From Phycisphaerae bacterium (GTDB lineage: Bacteria; Planctomycetota; Phycisphaerae; UBA1845), in NCBI GenBank assembly GCA_029260115.1, contig JAJDDW010000102.1, positions 42,920-106,919 on the forward strand: a stretch of DNA of 64,000 nucleotides, read 5' to 3'. Below are positions 26,730 through 36,707 of this stretch, one piece after another. The position numbers and the translations under genes were made by a program. Within the stretch, counting starts at the first letter, position 1, and each line of letters begins with the position of its first letter. The notes beneath the pieces are model-generated. The model was not told where the DNA came from and searched no databases. It worked only from the letters and a program-made list of their open reading frames with translations.

Positions 26730-28001
26730 CTACCGATCTTTTTCTTGAAGATCGTTACTTTTTTTGATTTGCTCGTAATTATATGCATCATTATTCAGCC
26801 GCAGGCGAACTTCATTTTCCACAAACTTGGCCTTATCGTCAACATACAGCGACCGCGCGCAACGACCTGCGATATCACGCTTGAGGGGTATCAGTCGCCG
26901 CCCTCGTAAATCAAATCGGCTTGCCTCCACATGACCTTGCACAGTAATCACTGCATCCGACTCGCATTGCCGCGCCTGGTTCCCGATGCCCGCGATCAGT
27001 CGTGAACTTTCTACAATAGAGTCGAACAGGACTCCATTCTTTTCGACGTGGAGCACGCTCTCGATCGCCTCGAGAAGACTATCGCGAATCGATAGGCCCT
27101 CGGCCCGCCTCGATACCACGACCGTATGTTTTGCACCGACTGTTTCCCATTCCACCGCGTCCAGAAGGACGTTGATCACCGGCCGTTTCCCTTGCGACCC
27201 GAGTAGTAGCCCGCATCGACCTCCAACGCTGCCCATCCCCTTATTTCCACGCATGGACATCGTCCCACCGCGAAGATGAAAATCGTGCGTCCCGTCCCCA
27301 AGCACGATCGTCACACCCTGCGAGTTCTCGCCATTGACCATTCCGTAGTGTCCAAACCCGGTTGCGATGAAGTCGTGACAGGTATTCGTCGATCCCGATC
27401 CGAATGCTCCGAACGGACTCACAATGCCAAGCTCATTCGAGCGACCTGTCCAATAGACGGCCGAGTTAGGATGCGAATTAGTTAAAAAACAATGTATCCA
27501 AACATTGACTTCCGAAGCTATCGCCGCGACGGCGGCCTTTGTGTACCAGCCCTGTATACTCCACCGCTCGAAATGATGACTGCCAGATGATTTATTCTTA
27601 GTGTTTCGTGCGAGTAGCAGTCCAACGCTCGGACGCCCTCCCTTAGACGGTAGAGCCATTCGCCAACCAGAAAAATGAAGATGCATAGCTCCGGAAGCGT
27701 CGATCGCAACACCAGGCGGTGCCTCCGGATCAAAACCAAAGTACACCGTATTGCCATACCCGGAAATCGTGACATGGTTTTTACCGCGCAGATTCCAAGG
27801 TTTTGTCTCCAAGTAATCTTTGCCAGCTTCCAATTCGATGTGGCATCCTGATGCGCCACAGGCGGCTATCTTCGCACCAATTGTATCTACAACGGGGGCG
27901 GCAAAGCAGGCAACGCTGCTCGATGCAACGATTGTCAACACCAATATTCTGGTCCCCGCCGATGGTACTCGATTAAATTTTATCTCAGTCATTCTATTCA
28001 C
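26730..28001 (-). CDS. Secreted right-handed beta-helix protein of the polysaccharide locus
   Basis: About 420 residues with a signal peptide (RILVLTIVASSSVACFA). The mature part has short repeating strands with periodic Asn/Gly and small hydrophobics (NHVTISGYGNTVYFG, SEVNVWIHCFLTNS, DFHLRGGTMSMRGN), the pattern of pectate-lyase-like parallel beta-helices. Such proteins in exopolysaccharide clusters can be lyases or epimerases, but I see no catalytic signature, so activity is not assigned. Start: GTG 28001 has AGGA upstream; ATG 27989 is the alternative. Same strand as the polymerase, 45 bp upstream of it. Confidence 0.68.
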   Translation of the reverse strand: MNRMTEIKFNRVPSAGTRILVLTIVASSSVACFAAPVVDTIGAKIAACGASGCHIELEAGKDYLETKPWNLRGKNHVTISGYGNTVYFGFDPEAPPGVAIDASGAMHLHFSGWRMALPSKGGRPSVGLLLARNTKNKSSGSHHFERWSIQGWYTKAAVAAIASEVNVWIHCFLTNSHPNSAVYWTGRSNELGIVSPFGAFGSGSTNTCHDFIATGFGHYGMVNGENSQGVTIVLGDGTHDFHLRGGTMSMRGNKGMGSVGGRCGLLLGSQGKRPVINVLLDAVEWETVGAKHTVVVSRRAEGLSIRDSLLEAIESVLHVEKNGVLFDSIVESSRLIAGIGNQARQCESDAVITVQGHVEASRFDLRGRRLIPLKRDIAGRCARSLYVDDKAKFVENEVRLRLNNDAYNYEQIKKSNDLQEKDR

Positions 28002-28083
28002 AGCTTAATCCTGATTCTATCGGCAAGTACCTCGCCAGCACTACGCACTGGTTTTTTACAGCATTATGTGGATAACCTGAATT

Positions 28084-28914
28084 CTAATGGCTTTTGCGAA
28101 ACAGCATGACCAGTTGGTCGCCAAAGCGACTCTCAATGCGACTCAACCGATGCTCTAGTGATGACAAGGGCCAAAATAAGTGCTTGACGCGACCGAATGT
28201 GCATACGTTGAGTATGACTTGCAGCAGCATTAACGCACGCATTCCAGGAAAAAAAACCTTGCACTGCTCACAAACCAGTTCCGGCGAACAATGGCTGATG
28301 ATCTCCTCAGGCTTGTAGTGGCGATGCCAAGGCTTGCGGTCCTCAGTGGCTGTGATATCGCCGATCATTCCGCGTTCGTTCGCTTGCGAAAACCGCTCTT
28401 CGTAATAAGTTCGATCACCTCGTAGGCGAACATGAACAAACCGGTGCAGGCGTGGAAAAACGAATTTGAAATTCCCCGTATCCAAAAATGTGAGCAATCC
28501 CCGATGCGGTGTCGTTAGGATAAGTGTTCCACCTGGTTTGATTATCCGTGTAAGTTCAGTGAGCGTTACGCGCTCGTCTGGAACATGCTCGATGACCTCA
28601 ATGATCGCAGCGGTGTCGAAAAAGTTCTCCTCATACGGCGTCTTTCCGTCGAACCCGATGGCGCTCAATATGTACTCGGGGTATTTTTCTTGAGTGATGG
28701 CAATTTTCTTCTCGTCCACGTCAACCCCGTGACACTCGTCACACCGAGTAGCCACCCGCTTCATTAAGAAGCAAGGACCGCATCCGTATTCGAGAAACCG
28801 ACCAAGTGATCCAGTCAGCCATTCGTCCGCAATATGGTGCCAACGGCGAACGGGCGCACGTTGTGGCTGATCTGTCGGATCTTGTGACTCGTCATGAGTA
28901 GTCTTCTCAGGCAT
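28084..28914 (-). CDS. Class I SAM-dependent methyltransferase
   Basis: About 276 residues. Motif I is LEYGCGPCFLMKRVA (~48), followed by GVDVDEKKI (acidic residue binding the SAM ribose), the FDTAAIIEVIEHVPDE segment typical of Methyltransf_11/23 enzymes, and IIKPGGTLILTTPH. ATG 28914 follows AGGAGAG, trimming seven codons from the open frame. The C-terminal third (VFFPGMRALMLLQVILNVCTFGRV) is hydrophobic and may touch the membrane. First gene of the minus-strand polysaccharide set, so a sugar or lipid-linked substrate is likely. Confidence 0.87.
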   Translation of the reverse strand: MPEKTTHDESQDPTDQPQRAPVRRWHHIADEWLTGSLGRFLEYGCGPCFLMKRVATRCDECHGVDVDEKKIAITQEKYPEYILSAIGFDGKTPYEENFFDTAAIIEVIEHVPDERVTLTELTRIIKPGGTLILTTPHRGLLTFLDTGNFKFVFPRLHRFVHVRLRGDRTYYEERFSQANERGMIGDITATEDRKPWHRHYKPEEIISHCSPELVCEQCKVFFPGMRALMLLQVILNVCTFGRVKHLFWPLSSLEHRLSRIESRFGDQLVMLFRKSH

Positions 28915-29279
28915 GACTCTCCTATACCTATACAATCACTTTCGTGATACCATCTTGTGACGGTAGCTAACTTAATCGCGTTTCCAGATTGACGGAATCA
29001 AACAGGCATATTGTCTCTCAGTGAGTGTATTGCGGAGGGGTATCACCTACCACGAATCGAATCTCGAATCCTCCACCAATCAATGACCTACCCACCAATC
29101 GGGGCACTATGGGCGATATATCGGCTGATTTGGACTCCCAGCGGCAGGTGAGGGCTCGGGGGTTGCAAAAAAACGTGAATGGTCGATAGACCTAACACGC
29201 CTTAATTGGCGATTAGTTTTGCTGATTGGACAGAATTGCAGAAGGTGTAAATGGCCTAGGTTACGGTTTCGAGACTTTA
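28915..29279. other. Divergent intergenic region, no gene seen
   Basis: A 365-bp gap between the minus-strand methyltransferase and the plus-strand heparinase-like gene. It must carry promoters in both directions. I see no strong hairpin, repeat or operator. An in-frame TTG at 29226 extends the downstream gene but would add an unlikely leader. Confidence 0.4.
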
Positions 29280-31472
29280 ATGAACTTTTTCATCAAGATA
29301 TATTATCTGCTAAAGCACCTCGGCCCTGGATTTCTGATCCAGCGACTAGGCATGTCGCTCAAGGGGCGGGTGGGAGTTAGTCAGCGGGTGTTTAGGCGAA
29401 GGCCTTGGGCATCGATAGATCTGGGGGAGCTTTGTGAAGCGGGTGTGCAAACTGATAATGAGGGTTATGCAGCGCTAAAGCGTAGCCAGACGTTACCCTT
29501 TTTGTTTCCCCTTGGTCGACCACCGAAGTTGGCTGGGCACATCAATGATGCGGAATCGAAACGATCTCCGTCGCTGGTTGAACGACTCGCATTGCTTCGT
29601 GTTGATCGCTGTGTGTATTTTTTTCATACGCCATCACCGGAGCGAAACAATTGGCATAAGAACCCATTTACGGGTGGGCGCAGTGTCAGCGATCAGGTGT
29701 GGTTAGACCTTCCATTTTTTAATGAGGCCACAGGTGATGCGCGGGTGATGTGGGAGCCTTCGCGAGCGGCGTGGGCGTATGATCTGGCGCGGGCAGCCGC
29801 TCGGGATGGGGATCAAGCGCATGCAGTTGAGTTCTGGCGCTGGGTTGATTCGTGGATGGATGGGAATCAGCCATTCGATGGTTGTCAGTGGATGTGTGGG
29901 CAGGAAAGCGCGGTTCGCCTGATGGCGGTACTATTTGGCTTTTGGGTGTTTGAGGATGAGACGAAGCCTCATCGCTGGGGGCAGATAGCCAAGCTTGCCT
30001 GGGCGACGGGCTATCGCATTGAGCATCATATCGATTACGCCATTTCGCAGCGGAACAATCATGCGTTGTCCGAGGCCTGTGGGTTGATGTTGATAGGTTA
30101 TCTTTTCCCAGAGTTTCAGGCCGCGTCGCGATGGCGGCAGATGGGGCGTCGGATCATGACGCAACAGCTTCGCGAGCAAATTTATGACGATGGTAGTTAC
30201 ATCCAACATTCTTTTAATTACCATCGTGTGATGTTACAAGTCAGTTTGCTCGCGTTACGCATCGCAGAGTTAGCTAACGAGCCATTTGAACATGACATCT
30301 ACGATCTACTTGATAAAGCTAAGATATTCTTACATGCCCACATCGACGAGCGCACAGGACGCACACCTAACTATGGTAACAATGACGGCGCGCTAGCGTT
30401 ACCTCTTAATGAATGCGATTTTTCGGATTATCGTCCTGTGCTGCAAGCAGTGCATTTCTTGGTGAATCGTGAGAGATTGTTGCCAGCTGGTAATTGGGAT
30501 GAAGATTTATGCTGGTTATTTGGCGATGAAGCTGCAGATGCATTGACCAATGACTCTTGTGCAGAATTGCGCATGAAATCGTCGGCGTTTGAAGCGGGCG
30601 GATATTACACGCTGAGAAATAATGCTTCGTGGGCGATGATGCGATGTCATCAATATCGCGACCGGCCTGCCCACAGCGATCAACTGCACCTCGATCTTTG
30701 GTGGCAGGGAATTAATGTGCTTCAGGATGCGGGGACATATTTGTATTTTGCGGCTGGTCGGCGTGATGTGGAGCAATATTTCAAATCAACACGGGCACAT
30801 AATACGATCGAAATAGATAATCGCGAGCCTACGGAAATTGTGTCGAGGTTTTTGATGCTGCCCTGGCTAAGTGGCAAGATAAAGCATTACCACGCTGAGG
30901 GTGACATGCCAGCGTGGATGGTGGGCGAGCGATATGACTACGATCGCGCGCCTTGGACAGTGATGCATCGTAGAAGTGTGATTTGCTTAGCAGTTAATCT
31001 TTGGGTTGTGGTGGATGATTTATTGGGAAACGGTGATCATAAAGCGACGCTTCGATGGCACTTAGCGGATTGGCCCTGGGCGCTTGACGATGAGGTAGGA
31101 AGGGTGACAGCTACGACTGAGTATGGCGATGTGTCGTTGGCGGTGTCAAGTGGTTCCGCGAGTAAGACTCCTCTGAATCTTGTTAGCGGGCGAGATCACG
31201 ATGGCGATATTCAGGGGTTTGTGTCGCCGTATTATAATGAAAAGCTGCCTGCGCCGACGTTGGAAGCGACTTTCGAATTTCATGACAAAATTCGTTTGGT
31301 GACGGCTATTCAGTTAGGTGGGAGTCCGATCGAGTTGACGCTGAATAATGAGCAATCGGATTCAGCCACACATGGAGAAGCGTGGTCATTGCGGTCGGGT
31401 GAGAGTCTAAAGGTTGTAAGGCTAGCCCGACTTGGGCACGACGCTTCACAGGTTTTTTCGAGTTTTGAATGA
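29280..31472 (+). CDS. Heparinase II/III-family protein (alginate-lyase-like)
   Basis: About 730 residues. The N-terminus (FIKIYYLLKHLGPGFLIQRL) and the alpha-toroid region (KNPFTGGRSVSDQVWLDLPFF..., FNEA, W-rich stretches, and IEHHIDYAISQRNNHALSEACGL with its catalytic-region NNH) match polysaccharide-cluster heparinase II/III proteins. The C-terminal beta-sandwich has the family's SDQLHLDLWWQGINVLQDAGTY region and ARAHNT-like STRAHNTIEID. No signal peptide is seen, as is usual for the biosynthetic-locus branch. Probably trims or modifies a uronic-acid-containing polymer made by this locus. In related clusters it sits beside the bi-domain oxidoreductase, here only a fragment at 22264. Confidence 0.88.
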   Translation: MNFFIKIYYLLKHLGPGFLIQRLGMSLKGRVGVSQRVFRRRPWASIDLGELCEAGVQTDNEGYAALKRSQTLPFLFPLGRPPKLAGHINDAESKRSPSLVERLALLRVDRCVYFFHTPSPERNNWHKNPFTGGRSVSDQVWLDLPFFNEATGDARVMWEPSRAAWAYDLARAAARDGDQAHAVEFWRWVDSWMDGNQPFDGCQWMCGQESAVRLMAVLFGFWVFEDETKPHRWGQIAKLAWATGYRIEHHIDYAISQRNNHALSEACGLMLIGYLFPEFQAASRWRQMGRRIMTQQLREQIYDDGSYIQHSFNYHRVMLQVSLLALRIAELANEPFEHDIYDLLDKAKIFLHAHIDERTGRTPNYGNNDGALALPLNECDFSDYRPVLQAVHFLVNRERLLPAGNWDEDLCWLFGDEAADALTNDSCAELRMKSSAFEAGGYYTLRNNASWAMMRCHQYRDRPAHSDQLHLDLWWQGINVLQDAGTYLYFAAGRRDVEQYFKSTRAHNTIEIDNREPTEIVSRFLMLPWLSGKIKHYHAEGDMPAWMVGERYDYDRAPWTVMHRRSVICLAVNLWVVVDDLLGNGDHKATLRWHLADWPWALDDEVGRVTATTEYGDVSLAVSSGSASKTPLNLVSGRDHDGDIQGFVSPYYNEKLPAPTLEATFEFHDKIRLVTAIQLGGSPIELTLNNEQSDSATHGEAWSLRSGESLKVVRLARLGHDASQVFSSFE

Positions 31473-31545
31473 AGTTGCGGATAAGATGTTCGTGCGAAAG
31501 TTGTTAATCGTGACTCCGCACAGGCTGAAGCCCACGTCTCGAAAA

Positions 31546-32694
31546 TTATTTCACACGCTGAAATGGTTCTTCATCCGCGCTGCTGATTTCGAATGTGACG
31601 ACCGGAAGTTCTTCGGTTAATCGCTTCGCCAGTGAAGTGAGAATGGGTCTTTCGCTTGTCCAGTGGTTGAGCGCTATCGCGCCACAACCAATCCGATTAA
31701 AAGCTAGTGCGTCGTGATGCCGAATTTCTCCGGTGATGATGGCGTCGCGCTTGCCCAGGGGGATTTTGAAGGGAAGGCTCCCGGCTGCGCCTACGACGAC
31801 AATGATGCGCTCGATGTTTTGGAGGGGCACGCCAACAAATTGAACGCAGTTAGCCTTTAACTCGCGTTTCAGTTTTTCCGCAAGCTTTTCCAGTGTAATA
31901 GGCCGCAGCAATTTGCCTATGCGACCAATGCCTGTGACTGGCTTTGGTTGCAGCGGATAGATGTCGAAAGCCGGTTCGTCGTAGGGATGAGTTTGCCTCA
32001 ACGCTGCGATGACGGTGGATAGTTTGCGCTTGGGGGCAACGAACTCCAGTCGAATCTCATCTACCATTTCAAATTTTCCTCGTTTTCCTACACTTGGGGT
32101 AGTGGATTCTTGGCCAATGAAGCTTCCTTGTCCTTGCGAAGAAAAGCTGCAATGAGAGTAGTCGCCAATATGGCCCGCACCAGCGGCGAAAACGGCGTTC
32201 GAGATTGTGTGAACCGCTTTTTCAGGGACGAAGGTTACGATTTTACATGCTGCATTGCCTGGTTGATCTACGTATTCGAGAGGCTCCGTTTTCTTGAGAC
32301 CGCACATGGCTGCTAGGACGTCGTTGGCACCGCCCTCAGCTGCATCTAGTGCCGTATGTGTGGCATAGATCGCGATGTTGTTCCGTGCGCATTCCCAAAC
32401 GAGAGAGGTCATTTCTGCCGTATTGGCAACGAGTCGATTGAGCGGTTTGAAGATGGGGGGGTGGTAAGCGAGGATAGCGTTCATTTTCAATCGGATAGCT
32501 TCTTTGAGCACCGCAGGGGTTAGATCAATGCATAAAAGAGTGCGTTTTAATGGTTGTCGCGGGTCGCCGAGCAGTAGACCGACGTTGTCCCAGCTTTGGG
32601 CAAGGCCAAGTGGGGCGATTTGGTCCATCGCCTGGCAGAGGTCGTTGACTGATTCTTTCTTGCGCGGAGTGGGCTTGGCTAGTGTCTTGCTCAT
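31546..32694 (-). CDS. Nif3-like dinuclear metal-centre protein (GTP cyclohydrolase I type 2 family)
   Basis: About 382 residues, the long form with a central PII-like insert (~150-270). Metal-site motifs: LAYHPPIFKPL (the usual HHPxxF with Tyr in first position), IYATHTALDAAEGG, and the C-terminal ALNHWTSERPIL. Nif3 proteins form hexameric rings with a two-metal site; the cellular role is unsettled. The ATG at 32694 overlaps the stop of the aminotransferase gene upstream (ATGA), so it is the third gene of a coupled minus-strand run pabB-pabC-nif3. Confidence 0.92.
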   Translation of the reverse strand: MSKTLAKPTPRKKESVNDLCQAMDQIAPLGLAQSWDNVGLLLGDPRQPLKRTLLCIDLTPAVLKEAIRLKMNAILAYHPPIFKPLNRLVANTAEMTSLVWECARNNIAIYATHTALDAAEGGANDVLAAMCGLKKTEPLEYVDQPGNAACKIVTFVPEKAVHTISNAVFAAGAGHIGDYSHCSFSSQGQGSFIGQESTTPSVGKRGKFEMVDEIRLEFVAPKRKLSTVIAALRQTHPYDEPAFDIYPLQPKPVTGIGRIGKLLRPITLEKLAEKLKRELKANCVQFVGVPLQNIERIIVVVGAAGSLPFKIPLGKRDAIITGEIRHHDALAFNRIGCGAIALNHWTSERPILTSLAKRLTEELPVVTFEISSADEEPFQRVK

Positions 32695-33563
32695 GCTTGT
32701 GTACACTCCTTTTCGGTTTGCTGGCGAAAGGTATCGAGAATTTTCTTAGTGAGTTTGCCGACACGACCGTTGGCGATGTCGTGCTGCTCGACGCGAATGA
32801 CGGGCAGGACTTGTATGATCGCGTTCGTGAGAAACAGTTCGTCTGCATCGAGAAGATCGTTAATCGTTAGCGGCGCTTGAACCGGGTTTAAGTCAAGTTG
32901 TTTTCCGAGTTCGAGTGCAAGATTACGGGCGATGCCGCCTAAGACGGGGGTATCGAGCGGTGGCGTTTTTAGCTGGCCGTCTTTGATAATGAAAACGTTG
33001 GTGATGCACCCTTCGGCTAGCATGTTGTTGGTATTGAACCATAATGCTTCGAAGCATTTTCGTTGTTGTGCTTGCCGCAGCCCGAGTAATCGACCGAGAT
33101 ATGCAGTAGTCTTGTGCCCGGCTAATGGGTCGTGGGGAGATACTTTGTAAGTGGATACACAAACCTGAACACCGTTATCATAGAGAGATTGGTTCGGTGG
33201 CGAGAGAGGGACTGCAGAGGCGCAGACGGTTAACGGCGGCAGCTGGTCTGAGGGCGAGGATGGTGGATGAACCGAACCGATGGATACCGTTAGCCTGACG
33301 CGGGCAGTTTTAAGTTCGTTTCGCTCTAGTAAATCGAGAAAATCTACGCGAGAAGGTAGTTCGCCGCGGGTGGCAGGCCGTAGCAGTTTCTCAGCGGATT
33401 GGAGTAGCCTTTCAATGTGCGATTCGACGCGGAAAATCCGACTATTTTCCGCGCGCATTGTTTCAAAAAGACCTGCGCCATGTAACCAGCCGCCGTCGTG
33501 AACTGGCAGTAGTGCTTGCGCTTCGGGAATGAATTTCCCGTTGTAATAAACTATTGATGTCAC
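32691..33563 (-). CDS. pabC: Aminotransferase class IV, probable 4-amino-4-deoxychorismate lyase
   Basis: A PLP enzyme of 290 residues. It shows DGGWLHGAGLFETMRAE at the start, the PLP lysine in LAGHKTTAYLGRLLGL, and LWFNTNNMLAEGCITNVFII. The family includes branched-chain aminotransferases, D-amino-acid transaminases and PabC; the ATGA overlap with pabB upstream favours PabC, which releases pyruvate from aminodeoxychorismate to give p-aminobenzoate for folate synthesis. Its stop overlaps the start of the Nif3-like gene. Confidence 0.85.
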   Translation of the reverse strand: MTSIVYYNGKFIPEAQALLPVHDGGWLHGAGLFETMRAENSRIFRVESHIERLLQSAEKLLRPATRGELPSRVDFLDLLERNELKTARVRLTVSIGSVHPPSSPSDQLPPLTVCASAVPLSPPNQSLYDNGVQVCVSTYKVSPHDPLAGHKTTAYLGRLLGLRQAQQRKCFEALWFNTNNMLAEGCITNVFIIKDGQLKTPPLDTPVLGGIARNLALELGKQLDLNPVQAPLTINDLLDADELFLTNAIIQVLPVIRVEQHDIANGRVGKLTKKILDTFRQQTEKECTQA

Positions 33564-35008
33564 GCGCTTGTCAACTCTTGATTGCGATCTGGTCTATGGT
33601 GCATGGTACAGTTTAGTGTTTGCATCATTCCCTTCACTTTGGCCATGATTTCCTCATATTCCTGATGCGGGTCGCTGTCGGCGACTATCGCACCGCCCGC
33701 GTCGAATCGAACCGTATGGCCCTGTTGAACCATGGTACGAATCGCGATGTTAAGGGATAGATTTCCATCTAGCCCGATAAGCCCTATGGCCCCACAATAT
33801 ACGCCTCGTGGTGATTGTTCCAGTTCATTGATAATTTGCATGGCGCGGATTTTTGGCGCACCAGTGATCGAGCCACCAGGAAAACTAGCTCGTAATAGCT
33901 CTTGCCAGGTGTATTGTGATTGAAGCGTGCCCTCGACCGTGGCGACTTGATGAAAAACGTGGGGCAGGGTTTCGATAGACTCGGATTCGCGCACGAGAAT
34001 GCTGCCATATGCGCAAACTCGGCCAAGGTCGTTGCGGAGCAGATCGATAATCATAGTCAGTTCTGCCCGATCTTTTTCACTGCATTCCAACGCGCGGCAA
34101 TTAATAAGATCGCTAACTTCGTCGTGGCCTCGAGGTCTGGTTCCTTTGATGGGCCGGGTGACGACGTGCCCATCGGTTAGCTGAAGGAATAATTCTGGCG
34201 ACGAAGACATGACTGCTAAATCAGGCCAGGGGAGGAAAGCGGCATGAGACGAGGGACTCCCGGCTCGGAGTCGGCGATATATGCCTTCGGGTGGCGAATC
34301 GATCTGCGCTTCGAAACGCTGTGATAAGTTTACTTCAAATATGTCGCCGGCTGCGATGTACGCTTTGGCTCGTTCGACTTTTTGGATATACTGGTCATAA
34401 GTCATGTTCGATCGGACGATTGACGGGGGTTGTGAATGGCCGTCGAGAGGGAGGCTAGCGAGCGTCGTTTGTTGTAATATGGAAGCTATAGTCTGGATGC
34501 GCTCTGCTGGCGTGGCCTGCGATGTTCGTTTGTTGGACGTTGTCAATTCTACGGCGACGGCGAACCATTGCTTATTGTCGTGGTCGTAGACCGCGGCTGT
34601 GTCGTAGAGCTTGAAATTGGCAATGGGGAGGTCCACCGTGAGGTGACGAGATGGGACGGGAGTTTTGTTTTTTTCTGTAAGTAATCCAGCTTCGTAAGTA
34701 AAATACCCGATCCAGCCGCCAGCAAAAGGAAGTTCTGGAGAGCTTGTGGCGTTCGTAGGATGCTCGTTACAGCGATAGGAGAGTCGCTGGAAAGGGCAGC
34801 CGGGGTCTGATAAATGAGCTGTGAATTGATCGATAGGATCGAACGCGAAAATCGAAAATCGTGCGTAAGTATGTGGCTGGATAAGGCTTTCCAGGATGGC
34901 GGGCTCACGTAGTCTGGAAAAACTCACAACGACGTCATCTGGCGAAAGCGTGGATTGTATCGGTTCGACGATGAGCGAGGCGTGGGTTGTATTGGGGGCG
35001 TATATCAT
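33560..35008 (-). CDS. pabB: Aminodeoxychorismate synthase component I
   Basis: Chorismate-binding enzyme that aminates chorismate for folate synthesis. C-terminal motifs are complete: RPIKGTRPRG, SFPGGSITGAPKIRAM, GVYCGAIGLIGLDG, FDAGGAIVADSDPHQEYEE. The N-terminal half has the usual GGWIGYFTYEAG. Trp-synthesis component I (TrpE) is the alternative, but the overlap with a class IV aminotransferase gene supports PabB. The start is uncertain: ATG 35008 is chosen, ATG 35059 is in frame; neither has a clear ribosome-binding site. The PabA glutaminase is not in the window. Confidence 0.88.
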   Translation of the reverse strand: MIYAPNTTHASLIVEPIQSTLSPDDVVVSFSRLREPAILESLIQPHTYARFSIFAFDPIDQFTAHLSDPGCPFQRLSYRCNEHPTNATSSPELPFAGGWIGYFTYEAGLLTEKNKTPVPSRHLTVDLPIANFKLYDTAAVYDHDNKQWFAVAVELTTSNKRTSQATPAERIQTIASILQQTTLASLPLDGHSQPPSIVRSNMTYDQYIQKVERAKAYIAAGDIFEVNLSQRFEAQIDSPPEGIYRRLRAGSPSSHAAFLPWPDLAVMSSSPELFLQLTDGHVVTRPIKGTRPRGHDEVSDLINCRALECSEKDRAELTMIIDLLRNDLGRVCAYGSILVRESESIETLPHVFHQVATVEGTLQSQYTWQELLRASFPGGSITGAPKIRAMQIINELEQSPRGVYCGAIGLIGLDGNLSLNIAIRTMVQQGHTVRFDAGGAIVADSDPHQEYEEIMAKVKGMMQTLNCTMHHRPDRNQELTSA

Positions 35009-35161
35009 AATATTGTCGGTAGTATAACAGAAGTTTCGGTAATGTAGCAGGTCTGCCATTCGCGTATCGCGGATTGACACTTCACGCCTTGATGGATAGA
35101 GTTTTTATTGCTTTAGTGTAATGTAAACTTCTGCGGATTCGACACAGGGAGGTGGCTTGCC

Positions 35162-36409
35162 ATGTTGTGCGCATGTCTTAGAAATGGTCAACTTAGTTTT
35201 GCTCTACTAACTATATGGTGGGTGTGTCTGCTTCTACCCGTGCAGGCTTCTTGGGCATCACATCCCACGACGGGTGAGGTGGTAGCTGACGATGTGTACG
35301 TACGCAGTGGTCCAAGCTTGAATCACTATACTATCGCAAAGATGAGCGCCGGAGACCGTGTACAGATTGTCGGTGAGAAAGACGATTGGTATTCGATTAC
35401 ACCACCAGCTTCGACGTTTAGCCTCATATCTAGTGACTACGTTGATACTGTGGACAGCAAACGAGGCGTTGTCAACGGGAAAAACGTGCGTGTTCGGGCT
35501 GGCTCGCTGCTGAATTCTAGCAAGTACACCGTACAGGTTCAGTTATCTAATGGTGACGAAGTTACTATTTTAGGTCGCAATCCCGACGGGTTTCTTCGCA
35601 TCACACCACCGGACGGCGCGACGCTTTGGGTAAGCAAGAAATTCATCGAGCCGGTTACGGCTGACCAGGCTAAATCCTCCCCTGCATCTGGAGATGCGCA
35701 AGCGCAGCAGGCCACGCCAGAGAATGGAACGCAGGCGTTAACCGACGGTAGCGATGCTGGTGGCGAGACAGAAATGACGCAGGACGATGATGAAGCGTCG
35801 TCACCCTTTGGCTATATGGAGCCTACGCCGCAAAGGCGAGCACTTGAAGCATTGGAAGCCCCGCTTAAAGTTGAGTTGGAGAAGCCATTGCTGAATCGGA
35901 GTTTTGGTTCGCTGATGGAAAAATATAAGACCATTGCCTCTCAGGACGAGGACCAGTTTTCTAAAAAATATGCGGATGGACGTGTGCGACAGATTGAGGA
36001 GATGATTAGCCTCGCTGGCACGGTCCGCAATTTACGGCAGATAAATGAGAAAACGGATGAGAAGCGTCGCCAATTTTTAGTGCAGCGTGGCTCTATTCAT
36101 TCTGTCGATCCGCCTGCGCCGCTGGGTTTGGATGTGCAGGGCGAGTTGCGTGAGAGTGCATTATATCCAGCGACCATACGGCCAAGGCGATTGCGATTGG
36201 TGGACACCTCTGGGACGACTACGCGAACGATTGGTTATGTTGAGATTCCAGCACGGTCGGAAATTGATGTTAGCGAATTCATAGGCCGCTATGTAGGGGT
36301 TCGTGCATCGTCTAAGCGTTTGCAGGCGGGCAACGTAAATTCTGTACCTATCTATGTTGCCAGCGAGCTAGTGGCGTTGCAGCCGACTGCGCCAGTGGAT
36401 ATTAACTGA
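35162..36409 (+). CDS. Secreted bacterial SH3-domain protein
   Basis: A 415-residue protein preceded by GGGAGGT at good spacing. After a signal peptide (ALLTIWWVCLLLPVQASWA) there are two SH3b repeats: GEVVADDVYVRSGPSLNHYTI (start of repeat 1, residues ~38-95) and GVVNGKNVRVRAGSLLNSSK (start of repeat 2, ~100-155). An acidic Gln/Asp linker follows, then a helical region and a C-terminal beta domain that also mentions VGVRASSKRL-like SH3 character. SH3b domains bind peptidoglycan or peptides, so a cell-wall or periplasmic role is likely. Divergent from pabB. Confidence 0.8.
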   Translation: MLCACLRNGQLSFALLTIWWVCLLLPVQASWASHPTTGEVVADDVYVRSGPSLNHYTIAKMSAGDRVQIVGEKDDWYSITPPASTFSLISSDYVDTVDSKRGVVNGKNVRVRAGSLLNSSKYTVQVQLSNGDEVTILGRNPDGFLRITPPDGATLWVSKKFIEPVTADQAKSSPASGDAQAQQATPENGTQALTDGSDAGGETEMTQDDDEASSPFGYMEPTPQRRALEALEAPLKVELEKPLLNRSFGSLMEKYKTIASQDEDQFSKKYADGRVRQIEEMISLAGTVRNLRQINEKTDEKRRQFLVQRGSIHSVDPPAPLGLDVQGELRESALYPATIRPRRLRLVDTSGTTTRTIGYVEIPARSEIDVSEFIGRYVGVRASSKRLQAGNVNSVPIYVASELVALQPTAPVDIN

Positions 36410-36482
36410 TGTAAGAATTTCCGGCATCGCGCTAGCGCGACGTATCTTCTAACCAAAACTGATGGAAAGTAGGCCAAAGCCA

Positions 36483-36659
36483 ATGAAACGAAGATTATCG
36501 AAGTGCACACACAGAGCTACACTTATGCTGGCTACGGGCATGTTGTTTCAGACTGGTGGCTGCTCATTTGATACGAATTCTGTGTTTGCTGGTTTGACCA
36601 CGCAGATCGTTGGTAGTGTCGTCAGCGATTTTGTGTTTGGTGTATTTAATCTTATTTAG
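36483..36659 (+). CDS. Small (~58-residue) lipoprotein
   Basis: A basic start (MKRRLSKCTHR), hydrophobic core TLMLATGMLF and a GGC lipobox leave a mature peptide of about 32 residues that ends in a hydrophobic stretch (VGSVVSDFVFGVFNLI). It has the same plan as the lipoprotein at 4896. ATG 36462 is an alternative start. Lies between the SH3 protein and gpsA. No known family; may be an abundant envelope component. Confidence 0.55.
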   Translation: MKRRLSKCTHRATLMLATGMLFQTGGCSFDTNSVFAGLTTQIVGSVVSDFVFGVFNLI

Positions 36660-36707
36660 GCGTCGTCAGACCAGTCCACATACACTTCGTTAGGACTTGC
36701 TTACGCC

